Origin: Azospirillum thiophilum
Lineage (GTDB): Bacteria > Pseudomonadota > Alphaproteobacteria > Azospirillales > Azospirillaceae
Reading direction: 5' to 3'
Length of the DNA stretch: 64,000 nt
Assembly (NCBI RefSeq): GCF_001305595.1
Contig: NZ_CP012408.1
Coordinates: forward strand, 1 to 64,000
The position numbers and the translations under genes are program-made. Positions 17,901-26,100 of the stretch are shown piece after piece. Below the pieces are notes generated by a model. The model did no database searches. It saw only the letters and a program-made list of their open reading frames with translations, and was not told the DNA's origin. The first letter of the stretch is position 1. The number at the start of each line of letters is the position of its first letter.

Positions 17901-18820
17901 GCGCCCAGCACCTCAACAGGAACGGCACACCCAACCTGTTCATCATCGCGCCATACGCCTCGGTCGCGGAGGAGTTTCGCGCCCTGCTCCGCAAGCACAA
18001 GGAAGAGATGTTCGCCGGACTTGCGGACGAGGTGGTCGAAGATTGGATCAGGACCTCGGTTGGGACGGTGCATTCCTTCCAGGGCGGCGAGGCACAGACC
18101 GTGATCCTGCTGCTCGGCGGCAACCCGGCCAGGGAACGGGGCATCGCCTGGGCGGCCGAAAAGCCGAACCTGCTCAACGTCGCCGCCACACGCGCCAAGG
18201 CGCGCTTCTACATCATCGGCGACAAGGCGATCTGGACCAGGCTCGGACCGGACACCTTCGGCCTGATCGCCGACACCCCGGAGTTCCCGACCATCCTTGC
18301 CGAGCCGGCCTTCGTGCGGCAGGCCGACAAGGAGCGCATCGAACGCATCTCCACGCTGGACGGCCATCTCCAGGTCCTGGCCGATGCCTTCGCCCAGGCC
18401 CAGCGCCGCATCGTGATCACCTCACCCTACATGACGCTGGACGCGGTGGGCTTCGAGGGCCTCAATCTTCCGGCCTTGATCCGGGCGGCCGGCGGGCGTG
18501 GTGTGCGGGTGGGCATTTACGTCGACCCGACGCAGAACCGGAAGAAACCCGATGATTACCGCCAGGCTCTCCAGCGCCTGGCGGACGCCGGCGCCATCGT
18601 CCGGGAGACATCTGGCTTCCACAACAAGTCGCTGGTCGTCGATGAGACGGAGATCGTCGAAGGGTCCTTCAACTGGCTCTCCGCCCAGCGCCGGGCCGGC
18701 ATGACCTTCCAGCGGCACGAATGTTCGCTCCGCTACCGCGGCCCGAAGGCGGCGACCTTCACCGAAGCGGCGGTCCAGGAATTGAAGGAGCGTTGGGAAC
18801 GGCGGGACGCGGCGGCATGA
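14963..18820 (+). CDS. SF1 helicase-phospholipase D nuclease fusion (Mokosh type II-like)
   Basis: 1285 residues; AAAGGAGG upstream fixes the ATG at 14963. Walker A Gly-Pro-Pro-Gly-Thr-Gly-Lys-Ser near 325-333, a long coiled coil at about 543-670 inserted before Walker B Ile-Ile-Asp-Glu-Ala-Gly-Gln near 786-792, Ser-Phe-Gln-Gly-Gly-Glu-Ala near 1037, and Ala-Ala-Thr-Arg-Ala-Lys-Ala define an Upf1/Dna2-type (COG1112) helicase. The last 120 residues form a phospholipase D half-domain: His1220-Asn-Lys1222, a following Val-Val-Asp, and Gly1234-Ser-Phe-Asn1237-Trp. Helicase and this nuclease in one chain is the architecture of the single-gene anti-phage system Mokosh type II (MkoC), so abortive or RNA/DNA-targeting phage defence is inferred. 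Confidence 0.85.
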   Translation: MTASLAPLSYWLDVEAMTPPKESLDVRGSRWKRTSRVNRTDTVEWAFRTRPGVKVVNRVRIGLLNLDDAAKEMVLALKGKIKESPDPYQEPSKETGFLATFLVDRDGAPVHGSFQITAHAWKCAHLLGNTDLGTTIADFRKAEETLSAAFNAAFPHAEDKPMPLSGDWIVKAHDVLITGLGRLPAAVIDPRTAPDDATVAILLQSHNDRTGTLTPADAGSLNGFFFDDLERVIADAGKKPVSGGLAAYLGPALPEDDRKDLLADDQSRAVAFSAPSMLPLGKWPSRGTDPQAAEARHSLSLMQQVAVNAAFDVLSDDAGLFSVNGPPGTGKSTLLRDVIAQVVVERAAVMAAFAKPADAFQPGPQVRIGKDIYSSWAPDDRLRGFSIVVASSNNKAVENITLELPDAKSIQPSHLSGLDYFTDVAQNFMPDPETRAWGLISVAFGNSQNRRRAAELLWNSSQSAPPKSGSAKSAAPSAASKTLASMLKDEPGTRDGWTRAVRRFAVCRSEVEAILKVFKDLQTLPIAVKDAIEAGGIADLALQDVTAQVEQAKEAVAAAETEMNDAADRLRRAEAALDRLPKEAGWFSRLINRTGAQATDAERAAARQRCTETDQALERCREAQKAASQDVKAAEGRLAKAKSEMGAAMYAHAMASEALSKAEARIAGMKDLIRPENFAALSEAERHKVSLWVSHELDVKREALFLAALEVHKQFALCSEGRVLENLGLFFQHLTGLRAVRKSDPATVRNLWDTLFLVVPVISTAFASVGTMFAEDIGREQIGWLIIDEAGQALPQAAAGAIWRARRTMVVGDPEQIEPVSTIAESVSSELMARQGVSDPRFDATMASVQTIADSVNPFGGFLAKRDRVTVKRRVWVGCPLKVHRRCVNPMFTIANQVSYGGSMVLGRPSPDESAWKGPRPEYGPGGLTSCWLDISGSSTPTTHWIEDQGLKALEIVARLAAFDRDIGTALTDAGGKPLRAQHLNRNGTPNLFIIAPYASVAEEFRALLRKHKEEMFAGLADEVVEDWIRTSVGTVHSFQGGEAQTVILLLGGNPARERGIAWAAEKPNLLNVAATRAKARFYIIGDKAIWTRLGPDTFGLIADTPEFPTILAEPAFVRQADKERIERISTLDGHLQVLADAFAQAQRRIVITSPYMTLDAVGFEGLNLPALIRAAGGRGVRVGIYVDPTQNRKKPDDYRQALQRLADAGAIVRETSGFHNKSLVVDETEIVEGSFNWLSAQRRAGMTFQRHECSLRYRGPKAATFTEAAVQELKERWERRDAAA

Positions 18821-18988
18821 TCCTGATGGCCATGCGCCGAAAATTGGCTATGTCGCGGATCCGGCGGTAGGATGCTGCCGGAGCCGCAGCCGGGAAGCCT
18901 CTTCCAGAAGGATGAGGAGGATGTCACCCACAGGATGCCAAGGCGAAGCGGATAGTCGGACAAAGCGAAGCGTGAGGGTGAGCACAGC

Positions 18989-20110
18989 ATGGCAAAGAGC
19001 GTTCTGCCGGATGGCTACGCCGAGTGGGCTGAGAGCATCAAGGCACGCGTTCAGGCGGCTCAGACGCGTGCCGCGCTGGCCGCCACCAGGGAACTGATCG
19101 TGCTCTACTGGGAGATTGGCCGGGAGATCCTGGACCGACAGGAGCGACAGGGATGGGGTGCCAAGGTCATCGAGCGGTTGGCCGCTGACCTGCGAACCGC
19201 CTTCCCGACGATGAAGGGCTTCTCGCGCACGAACCTGCTATACATGCGTTCCTTCGCGGCCGGCTGGCCTGACCGAGAAATTGTCCCACAACTTGCGGGA
19301 CGATTGCCGTGGGGGCACAATCGAGTCCTCCTCGACAAGGTGAACGATGCCGACGCGCGCCGCTGGTATGCTGCGGCCGCCATTGAGCATGGTTGGAGCC
19401 GTGACATGCTGGTGCACCGGATCGAGCACCGGCTGCGCGAGCGGCTGGGCAACACGTCCGACAACTTCGGCGTCACGCTGCCGGCTCTGCAATCTGATCT
19501 GGCGCGCCAGACCTTCAAGGATCCCTACCTGCTCGACTTCCTCACGCTGGCACCGGAAGCGCGTGAACGGGATCTCGAACGCGGTTTGCAGGAGCACCTC
19601 AAGAAGTTCCTCCTGGAACTCGGCAAAGGCTTCGCCTTCATGGGCACGCAGTACCCGCTGCAGGTCGGTGACCGCGAATTCTACATCGATATGCTGTTCT
19701 TTCACACCCGACTGATGTGCCACATCGTGATCGAGTTGAAGGTTGGCGAGTTCAAGCCGGAACATACCGGCAAGATGAACTTCTACCTGAATGCCGTGGA
19801 CGATCTGCTCAAGGGGCCGGGGCACAATCGCAGCATTGGCCTGATCCTGTGCAAGGAGAAGGACCACCTCGTCGTCCAGTACGCCCTTCACGGTGTCGAG
19901 ACACCAATCGGGGTGGCCGAATACGTGGTCGGCTCGCCACTTCCTGAGACGCTGTCCGACATGCTGCCGACGGTCGAGGAATTTGAGGCGCAACTCGGCG
20001 AAGCATCATCCCCGGAACCGCCGGCGTCCTATGGCGGTCATGATGCGCAAAGCAAAGCCGAGGACCGAAATGATATGTCGGAGGACTCCGAGGTTCGTCC
20101 CGGCGGCTGA
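18989..20110 (+). CDS. YhcG/DUF1016-family PD-(D/E)XK nuclease
   Basis: 373 residues. The N-terminal half has the family pattern Leu-Tyr-Trp-Glu-Ile-Gly-Arg-Glu-Ile and a Lys-Gly-Phe-Ser-Arg-Thr-Asn-Leu segment; the C-terminal half has Glu-Phe-Tyr-Ile-Asp-Met-Leu-Phe-Phe-His and Ile-Glu-Leu-Lys-Val-Gly-Glu-Phe-Lys-Pro-Glu, the D...ExK nuclease core. This family is abundant in defence islands and near restriction systems, with roles not settled. The gene follows the helicase-nuclease gene by 168 bp on the same strand. The tail beyond residue 335 is Ser/Glu/Asp-rich. Confidence 0.9.
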   Translation: MAKSVLPDGYAEWAESIKARVQAAQTRAALAATRELIVLYWEIGREILDRQERQGWGAKVIERLAADLRTAFPTMKGFSRTNLLYMRSFAAGWPDREIVPQLAGRLPWGHNRVLLDKVNDADARRWYAAAAIEHGWSRDMLVHRIEHRLRERLGNTSDNFGVTLPALQSDLARQTFKDPYLLDFLTLAPEARERDLERGLQEHLKKFLLELGKGFAFMGTQYPLQVGDREFYIDMLFFHTRLMCHIVIELKVGEFKPEHTGKMNFYLNAVDDLLKGPGHNRSIGLILCKEKDHLVVQYALHGVETPIGVAEYVVGSPLPETLSDMLPTVEEFEAQLGEASSPEPPASYGGHDAQSKAEDRNDMSEDSEVRPGG

Positions 20111-20134
20111 ACCTGCCGAAGCGGCCTTCGATTG

Positions 20135-20252
20135 GTCGATGACGCTGGATGCGGTTGGCGTCAAGGGCCGGCCAGCCATGATCCAGTTGCCAGCGGGCGT
20201 GGCGTACAGGTGGGCATCTATGTCGATCTGACACAGAACCGGAACCCTGGGG
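20135..20252 (+). pseudogene. diverged remnant of a phospholipase D helicase gene
   Basis: This stretch aligns to 18431-18545 of the helicase-nuclease gene: both contain ATGACGCTGGAYGCGGTKGGC at the start and a GTGGGCATYTAYGTCGAY segment followed by CAGAACCGGAA. The middle has short deletions that break the frame. It lacks the helicase and both catalytic motifs, so it is a fossil of a second copy that once lay downstream of the YhcG-family gene. Confidence 0.7.
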
Positions 20253-20283
20253 CTGGATGTGTCTACTTCCGAAAGTTGGCAGG

Positions 20284-20814
20284 TCAGCCTATCCTGCCTT
20301 CGCTCTGTGCTATCGCCATCTCGATGACTTGGAATACCGTCGGTTCGACTCTCGGAACCTGCTGGGAGAGATCATGCAGAAAATCCCGACCATTGATTTC
20401 TTCAGTTTCCATGAGCAATTCAGCAAGAAGTTCGACGAACTTCCAAACATGGCCTAATCCCAGAAAATGTCTGGCAACAGCGACATAGAGTGGGAACTGG
20501 CCATCATGCCCCAACTCATGAAGATGAACTGAAGCATTATCCTGATCTCCAAAGTATCCTTCTGAGCCTTCCTTGTGAGCGACGCCGAGTTTCTCTGCGT
20601 GTAGACGATCGGCAGCCAAGCCGGCGGCCGCGACCAGAGCCCCGCCTCTATGCGATTCCATCGTTGGAGGATTGGGGACCTCGTATTCCGTGTGTCCCTG
20701 GCTGTCGGCATTCGCGACGCAGGCCACCCTGGTCACCCTGAAGCCGTTGGCCATCGCCATCACCGCGTGACCAGCCTCATGATAGGCTATGATGGCCGTT
20801 TGCTCTCTCGACAT
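20284..20814 (-). CDS. FtsH/M41-like zinc metallopeptidase-domain protein
   Basis: 176 residues without an ATPase domain. The N-terminus carries Ala-Tyr-His12-Glu-Ala-Gly-His16-Ala-Val-Met, the HExxH zinc site in the context typical of the M41 (FtsH) peptidase domain, followed by a Gly-Gly-Ala-Leu-Val-Ala-Ala-Ala-Gly-Leu-Ala-Ala-Asp segment matching the family's second helix. Stand-alone M41-like proteins occur on alphaproteobacterial plasmids, with unknown targets. The later HELGH at about residue 101 is also notable. It is convergent with the upstream nuclease region. Confidence 0.65.
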   Translation of the reverse strand: MSREQTAIIAYHEAGHAVMAMANGFRVTRVACVANADSQGHTEYEVPNPPTMESHRGGALVAAAGLAADRLHAEKLGVAHKEGSEGYFGDQDNASVHLHELGHDGQFPLYVAVARHFLGLGHVWKFVELLAELLMETEEINGRDFLHDLSQQVPRVEPTVFQVIEMAIAQSEGRIG

Positions 20815-20880
20815 GGGACTCTCCGGTGAACGCTGGTTGTGGGAGGCATCGGTTGATGGGATTGCCGGGTTTGAACGGCA

Positions 20881-21240
20881 TCAGCCGGCTTCCTGGGCAG
20901 CGATCGCGAACCACTGTTCAAGCGGCATACGATCCCGGGTTGGCCGGCCAGGCACCGTCAACGGTCCGCCCAGGATCGCCTCTCCCCGGCGGACCCAGCG
21001 ATGTATCCTGAAGGTGGCCTGGCCGGAGCCGATCCCGGACCCCGCCCAGTGCTGTTGCAACGTTTCCGCCGACAGCGTTGGCGCGAGAACGCTTCCGCAC
21101 CGGCTGCAGGTCTGCACCGCCACGCCATCGCGAACCTGGAACCATGGCAGGGGCACACGCCGCTCGGCGCTGCGGCGAAGCGAATCCGCGATGTCGAGCG
21201 GAAGGAGCCCCGCATCGCCATGCCTCGTGCCGAGGATGAG
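20881..21240 (-). pseudogene. 5'-truncated hypothetical gene
   Basis: About 110 codons of protein-like sequence remain (Asp-Ile-Ala-Asp-Ser-Leu-Arg-Arg, Pro-Leu-Pro-Trp-Phe-Gln-Val-Arg-Asp-Gly, a single Cys-x-x-Cys pair, and Phe-Arg-Ile-His-Arg-Trp-Val-Arg-Arg). No start codon or ribosome site precedes them: the frame runs into the left inverted repeat of the MITE-like element at 21238, which seems to have cut off the 5' end. Function not recognised. Confidence 0.5.
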
Positions 21241-21499
21241 GAGAGCGCGATAGGTGTTAGGTAAACAACGGGAAGGGTGAACTGAACCGGAACGGCGGCT
21301 TGTCTGCTGGACTCCCACGCGACTGTCCGGGAAACCGACCTTTGGCGGCCAGTTCGGAAACTGTCCGGCAACATCCGCTTTTGACGGGTTTCCGGACAAC
21401 TTGAATGCCGGACGGGATGACGGACAGGAAGGCACATCCCGGTGTTCTCAGCCCGTTCTACCTTAGCGTTGTTTGCCTAACACCTATCGCGCTCTCCTC
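21238..21499. mobile_element. 262-bp MITE-like element with 33-bp terminal inverted repeats
   Basis: Positions 21238-21270 and 21467-21499 are inverted copies of each other with 32 of 33 bases identical; the core is GATAGGTGTTAGG next to AAACAACG. The 196 bp between them encode no protein and include three TGTCCGG or CCGGACA motifs. Size, perfect ends and lack of a transposase fit a miniature inverted-repeat element mobilised in trans. No target duplication was identified. Confidence 0.65.
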
Positions 21500-21615
21500 A
21501 GCATCCTCCAGTCGTCCTTGAGGTCTCGCCAGGATCCCGGAGAACACCAGCCGACGTGCTGGATGGTGTCCGTATCGTCGCGGAAGATGAAGGGCATCGC
21601 TCTTCAATTTTCTTG

Positions 21616-23160
21616 TCAGGGATGGAGGGTGAGCAACTGCTCCAGGACAAGATTCCAGTCTTTGTTCCGTGCTCCGAGCGCTGCGTTGAACCCGCGCTTC
21701 CCAATGAGATCGATCATCACTTGGTGTGCGTTGCGGACATTGGAAGGGTTGTGAGAAACCACCCCCAGGGGCACCGGGTATCCGGTGCCGTAGGCAAGCG
21801 GAGTGTGGACCAACGCCACGAAGCAGCATCCAGGGACTAGGAGCATCTCGAACGAAGGCGGGAGTGATTGCAAACCGCCTTTATGCGTGAGGATCGTGTC
21901 GAACAGCATCGAAAACCGACGGGCGAGATCCTGCTCGTTCTGGGAGACCAGAACCACCTCGAAGCCATCGGCCCCCTCCCGGTGCTCGGCGCTGGTCATG
22001 GGTGAGCCGCGCTCGCCGGCGTCCGGCGCCGCGCGTCGAAGTTGGCTCCGCAATATCTCGACAAGACCCTTCATCTCCGCCGAACATCCCCAATGGGGAA
22101 TCGAGGGTTTCCACCAGATCGCGGCCGGCGGCCGCGCCGATCCGGGCTGCGCCGCCTTCCATTGGGTGATCGTCTCGACGATCCGCTTCCGGTTGGCCGG
22201 TGTCCAGATCGTGCCCGCAACACGCAGGGTCGATGCCTTGCCGGAAGCATCAGACTGCATCCGTATTCGGTCAAGCAGCGCCTCCGGGTTGAAGCCGTCC
22301 CGCCACTGGAACGGAGAGACCTGTTCAGGCGCACATTCGACCAGGAGACGGAACGCCTTCTCCGTAGAGTCATCGGAGACGATGGTGCTCTCCAGCAGAT
22401 CGGTGCAGGCACGGACCACGTCCGAACGCTCTCGCAGGGCCGCCGCAGACATCCAGTTACCGAGGTCCGGATTGACTTCGTTGTCCTCGGTCAGGCGGAC
22501 GCTGACGGGCACCAGGGTCCAGACCCGATCACGGGGCTGCACGTCGTCGACGCTGTAGAGATGCTTGATCGGATCGTTGATGTTCTTCCGGTTCGCCTGG
22601 ATTTCGTCGAAGGTCCGATGGAAGACCTTGCGAATCCGATCCACCGGTGACGAGACGGTTTCCTCGTCCGTCACCTTCAGCAGGGGGAAGCCCCGTTCGA
22701 AATTGCCAAGCGGCCGGTGACGCACCGACTGAAACGAAATCAGGTCGAAGGTCTCCCATGCATGCGTCGTCTCGACTTCCCCGATGCGAGGTCGGCCGAA
22801 GCCGTCATCGAACAGTCTGCGCCCCTGTGCCGACAGGTGAATGCGCCCGGTCTTGCGTTCGACGAATCCCAGGTCATAGGCTCGATTGATGACGTAATCA
22901 CGCTCCGTTACCGAAAACCCGAAGAAGTCTCCGATTTCCGGTTCCGAAAGATCATCGATCTCGTAAAGCAGCCGCAGCAGAAATTCTACGGGCAAAGGCA
23001 CATTGCTGAGAACGGCTGCCTTGTAGCGGATGCTGTATACGCGACACGGCAGGCGAACATCCAGGCGGTTGAGTTCCAACGCTCCGTCGTTTTCCCCGTC
23101 AACATCCTCCGCGTCATCGAAGGGATCCCCGAAATCGGGGTCGAATGCCGATTCTGACAT
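21616..23160 (-). CDS. partner protein of the NERD-kinase-helicase operon (possible MkoB-like)
   Basis: 514 residues, starting 6 bp after the stop of the large helicase gene. The acidic N-terminus is followed by a predicted winged-helix region (residues 45-110). The C-terminal part contains Leu-Val-His-Thr-Pro-Leu near 450 and Gly-Val-Val-Ser-His-Asn-Pro-Ser-Asn. This vaguely follows the HxK...GSxN layout of phospholipase D domains but lacks the catalytic Lys, so any nuclease assignment is tentative. By position it corresponds to the second gene (nuclease partner) of Mokosh type I. The two genes form one transcript. Confidence 0.65.
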   Translation of the reverse strand: MSESAFDPDFGDPFDDAEDVDGENDGALELNRLDVRLPCRVYSIRYKAAVLSNVPLPVEFLLRLLYEIDDLSEPEIGDFFGFSVTERDYVINRAYDLGFVERKTGRIHLSAQGRRLFDDGFGRPRIGEVETTHAWETFDLISFQSVRHRPLGNFERGFPLLKVTDEETVSSPVDRIRKVFHRTFDEIQANRKNINDPIKHLYSVDDVQPRDRVWTLVPVSVRLTEDNEVNPDLGNWMSAAALRERSDVVRACTDLLESTIVSDDSTEKAFRLLVECAPEQVSPFQWRDGFNPEALLDRIRMQSDASGKASTLRVAGTIWTPANRKRIVETITQWKAAQPGSARPPAAIWWKPSIPHWGCSAEMKGLVEILRSQLRRAAPDAGERGSPMTSAEHREGADGFEVVLVSQNEQDLARRFSMLFDTILTHKGGLQSLPPSFEMLLVPGCCFVALVHTPLAYGTGYPVPLGVVSHNPSNVRNAHQVMIDLIGKRGFNAALGARNKDWNLVLEQLLTLHP

Positions 23161-23166
23161 CGTCCG

Positions 23167-26100
23167 TTACCTCTCCTCCGCATCGTGGAACGCGGCAAGC
23201 CCTTCCGCCTGCAAGCCGCGCGCCTTGCTTGCCACCGCCGCCATGGGGCTTCCCGCCGGCCAGCCTTTCGACGTCCCGACGATGACGAGGCGGTCCATGG
23301 CGCGAGACAAGGCGACGTTGATCCGGTGCGGCTGGGACAGGAAGCCCTGCTTGATGGTCTTGCCGGCGTCGCCTTGCGGACCGTCTTCGTTGTTGCGGAC
23401 CAGCGACAGGATCACCATCAGGTTTTCCTTGCCCTGGTAACTGTCGACCGTATCGACCCGGATCGATTCGCGCAGGGCCAGGCTGATCCTCGCCGACAGA
23501 AGGCTCTTCTTGATCAGATTCACCTGAGCCATGTAGGTGCAGATGATCCCGATCGGATATTCCAACGGCTTGTCCGCTGCCTTGTTCGTCTGCAGCCATG
23601 CCTGGAAGGGCTCATGCCGGTCGAGATCGCGCAGCAGCCGCATGACGGCGCGCTCCTCGGCGGTGTTCTGCCGGCTTTTGGAGTGCTTCACCTCGGTGTC
23701 GAAAGCACGGGCGCCGGCTTTTGCCGTGTCGATCCACACCACGGCCTTGGACAGGTTCCCGGGCCAGGTCCCCTCCTGGACCTTGGGGGCTGCCCGTCCG
23801 TGCTTCAGCGGCGAGTCCCGGTAGAAGACCTCCGACACCAGGCGTCCGATCGGCTCGATCATGCGGTACTGGATCCGAAGCGTCTGGCCGACGGCTCGGC
23901 CGTACGGTGACGTGAAGGTGCGCTCGAAATCGCTGCGACGGACTTCCTCCCGCGGAATGCCGATGCGCTTCGCCGTCTCCGCGACGTATTCGCCCACATG
24001 GAAGGGCGGCAGTTGCATGTGGTCGCCGACGAGAATGACACGCTTGCCGGACTGCATCGGCACCGCCAGTTCACCAGCCGTGCAACGGGCGGCTTCGTCG
24101 ATGATGACGAGGTCGAAGTTGGACTTGAGGCCGAGCGAAAGGCTGCCCAATCCAACGCAGGTGCCGCAGACGATCTGCCGCGTGCCGACCAGAAACTCCT
24201 CGAAGTTGCGATGGCGCGAGCCGACGTGACCGATCCAGTCGTCCATCAGGTCGACGGCCGAGACCAGGCGGCGCAGTTGATCCGGCATGATGGGCATTTG
24301 CTGCTTGCGGGCGAGCGCTTCGGCGAGGACCTCGAAGGTGTTCGGCTCTCCAAGATCCAGGACTTGCTTCTTGCGCACCGGGATGTCGCTCTGCAACTCA
24401 TCCTCGGCATCGGGGAAGTCTTCGTCGTTCAGAGCCTCGGCGACCCATTCAGGGTCGTCCGCATCGCCGGCGGTAGCGGCATCCTGGCCGGTTGCATCCT
24501 GGCTGGCCCCTTCCAGACCTGCGTTTTCGTCATTGTTGATGAAGACCTGGGGAACCGCGAGGTAACCGACGGCGGCAATCTCGTATGCCGACAAGCCGAT
24601 GTTGGCGAGCAGCCGGAACACGGTGTCCTCCAGTTCGGCCCGTTCTCCGCTTCCCCGTCGGTTGCGGTCATTCTCCGGCCTCGGGCCGTGCTTCTGCTCG
24701 CTGGCCAGGGCGCCGAGTTTCTTCAGGACGGGCCGGACCGCGGTCACGAGATGGTGGAAGGACTCCAGGTAGGATGTCCGCAGCCCGAGCCGCTCTCCAA
24801 CCACCATGATCTTTTCCTTGAGGCGAGCGCGGAACTCATCGCGGTAGCGCTGCTCCAGGCTGTCCTTATGATAGGGGCGCACCGTATCGGACAGGTCGTT
24901 CTTGTACCCGACCCGGACCAGGCTGATGGTTTCCCCGGCTTCCGCGAAAAGGTCGATGACACCCTTGGCGGCGTTGTCCACCGCTTCGTGCGCTTGGCTC
25001 GCCAGAAGGATGCGACGGGCGCCGCCCACGGTCAGCGCGTGGTGGATGATGGCCGCGATGAAGGTCGTCTTCCCCGTTCCCGGCGGGCCTTGAAGAAGGC
25101 CCAGCGGGCCGGTCGTCCAGAGGATCTGGAAGGCTTGAACCTGGGATTCGTTGAGGCGGTATCGACCTTCGAGGTACTTGCCGTCGGGCACGGCCGCACC
25201 CTTCACGCTTATGGGCCAGACGGAATCCCGGTGGGTGAAGTGGTCCACCAGGTTCTTGATGGCGGCATCGCCGCCGAGGATGCGGGTGATCGCACGTTCC
25301 CGTCGGTTGCGGCTTTCTATGGATTTCCGGCTCTCGAACCGCAGGCGGTTCCCCAGGGCGAACAGGTTCGAACCGTCGAAGGATCGGTAACGGGGCGAGT
25401 CGATCGCGGCCAGGTTGCCCCGGGTGGCGCCGACATCCAGCACCCCGACATGGACCCAGTCGCCGTGCCGGTTCGGCGTCTTCACACTGACCCGGTCGTC
25501 GGCATCGAACTCCAAGGCTCCGTGCAGCATTCGGCAACGGATCAGGATGAGTTTGCGGGAGATGGAAAAGTCGACCTCATGGTCGATGTGCGCTTCGACC
25601 ACGTCCTCCAGTTCGACGTCCATGAGCGTGCGCCACAGACCCGCGACATCGACGGCCGGCGTCCCGGCCGGCGGTCGGCCGGTCGCTGCGGCTTCGGCCT
25701 CTTCGTCCAGGTTGAAGTCGGTATCGAGCCCGTCTTCGATCCCGGTTTCCTCATCCGCTACCGGATCCGCAGCCTGCCCGCCTTTGCGCGACTGGAGTTC
25801 GGCAGCGACCTCCGGCAGATCGAGCAATGGGCGCACGCTTTCCGGGTCGGTGAACATTCCCCTCTGGAAGAGGATGGTGGCCGCGACACCGCAGCAGCGA
25901 TGACGCTGCGCCAAGCCGACCTCGTCCTGCGACAACGCGAGTGCAGACACCCGCCAGGGCCGGCCTTCGCGGGTGAGATGGATGGCGAGGCGGGCGCTGG
26001 CCCCCGTCACCGTCACCATCCTCTCGCCCACTTGGCGCCGCACGCCGATGTGGTATTCGCCGGCATCCGGCCGCAGCAGGAAGTCGTCGGAGACGCCTTC

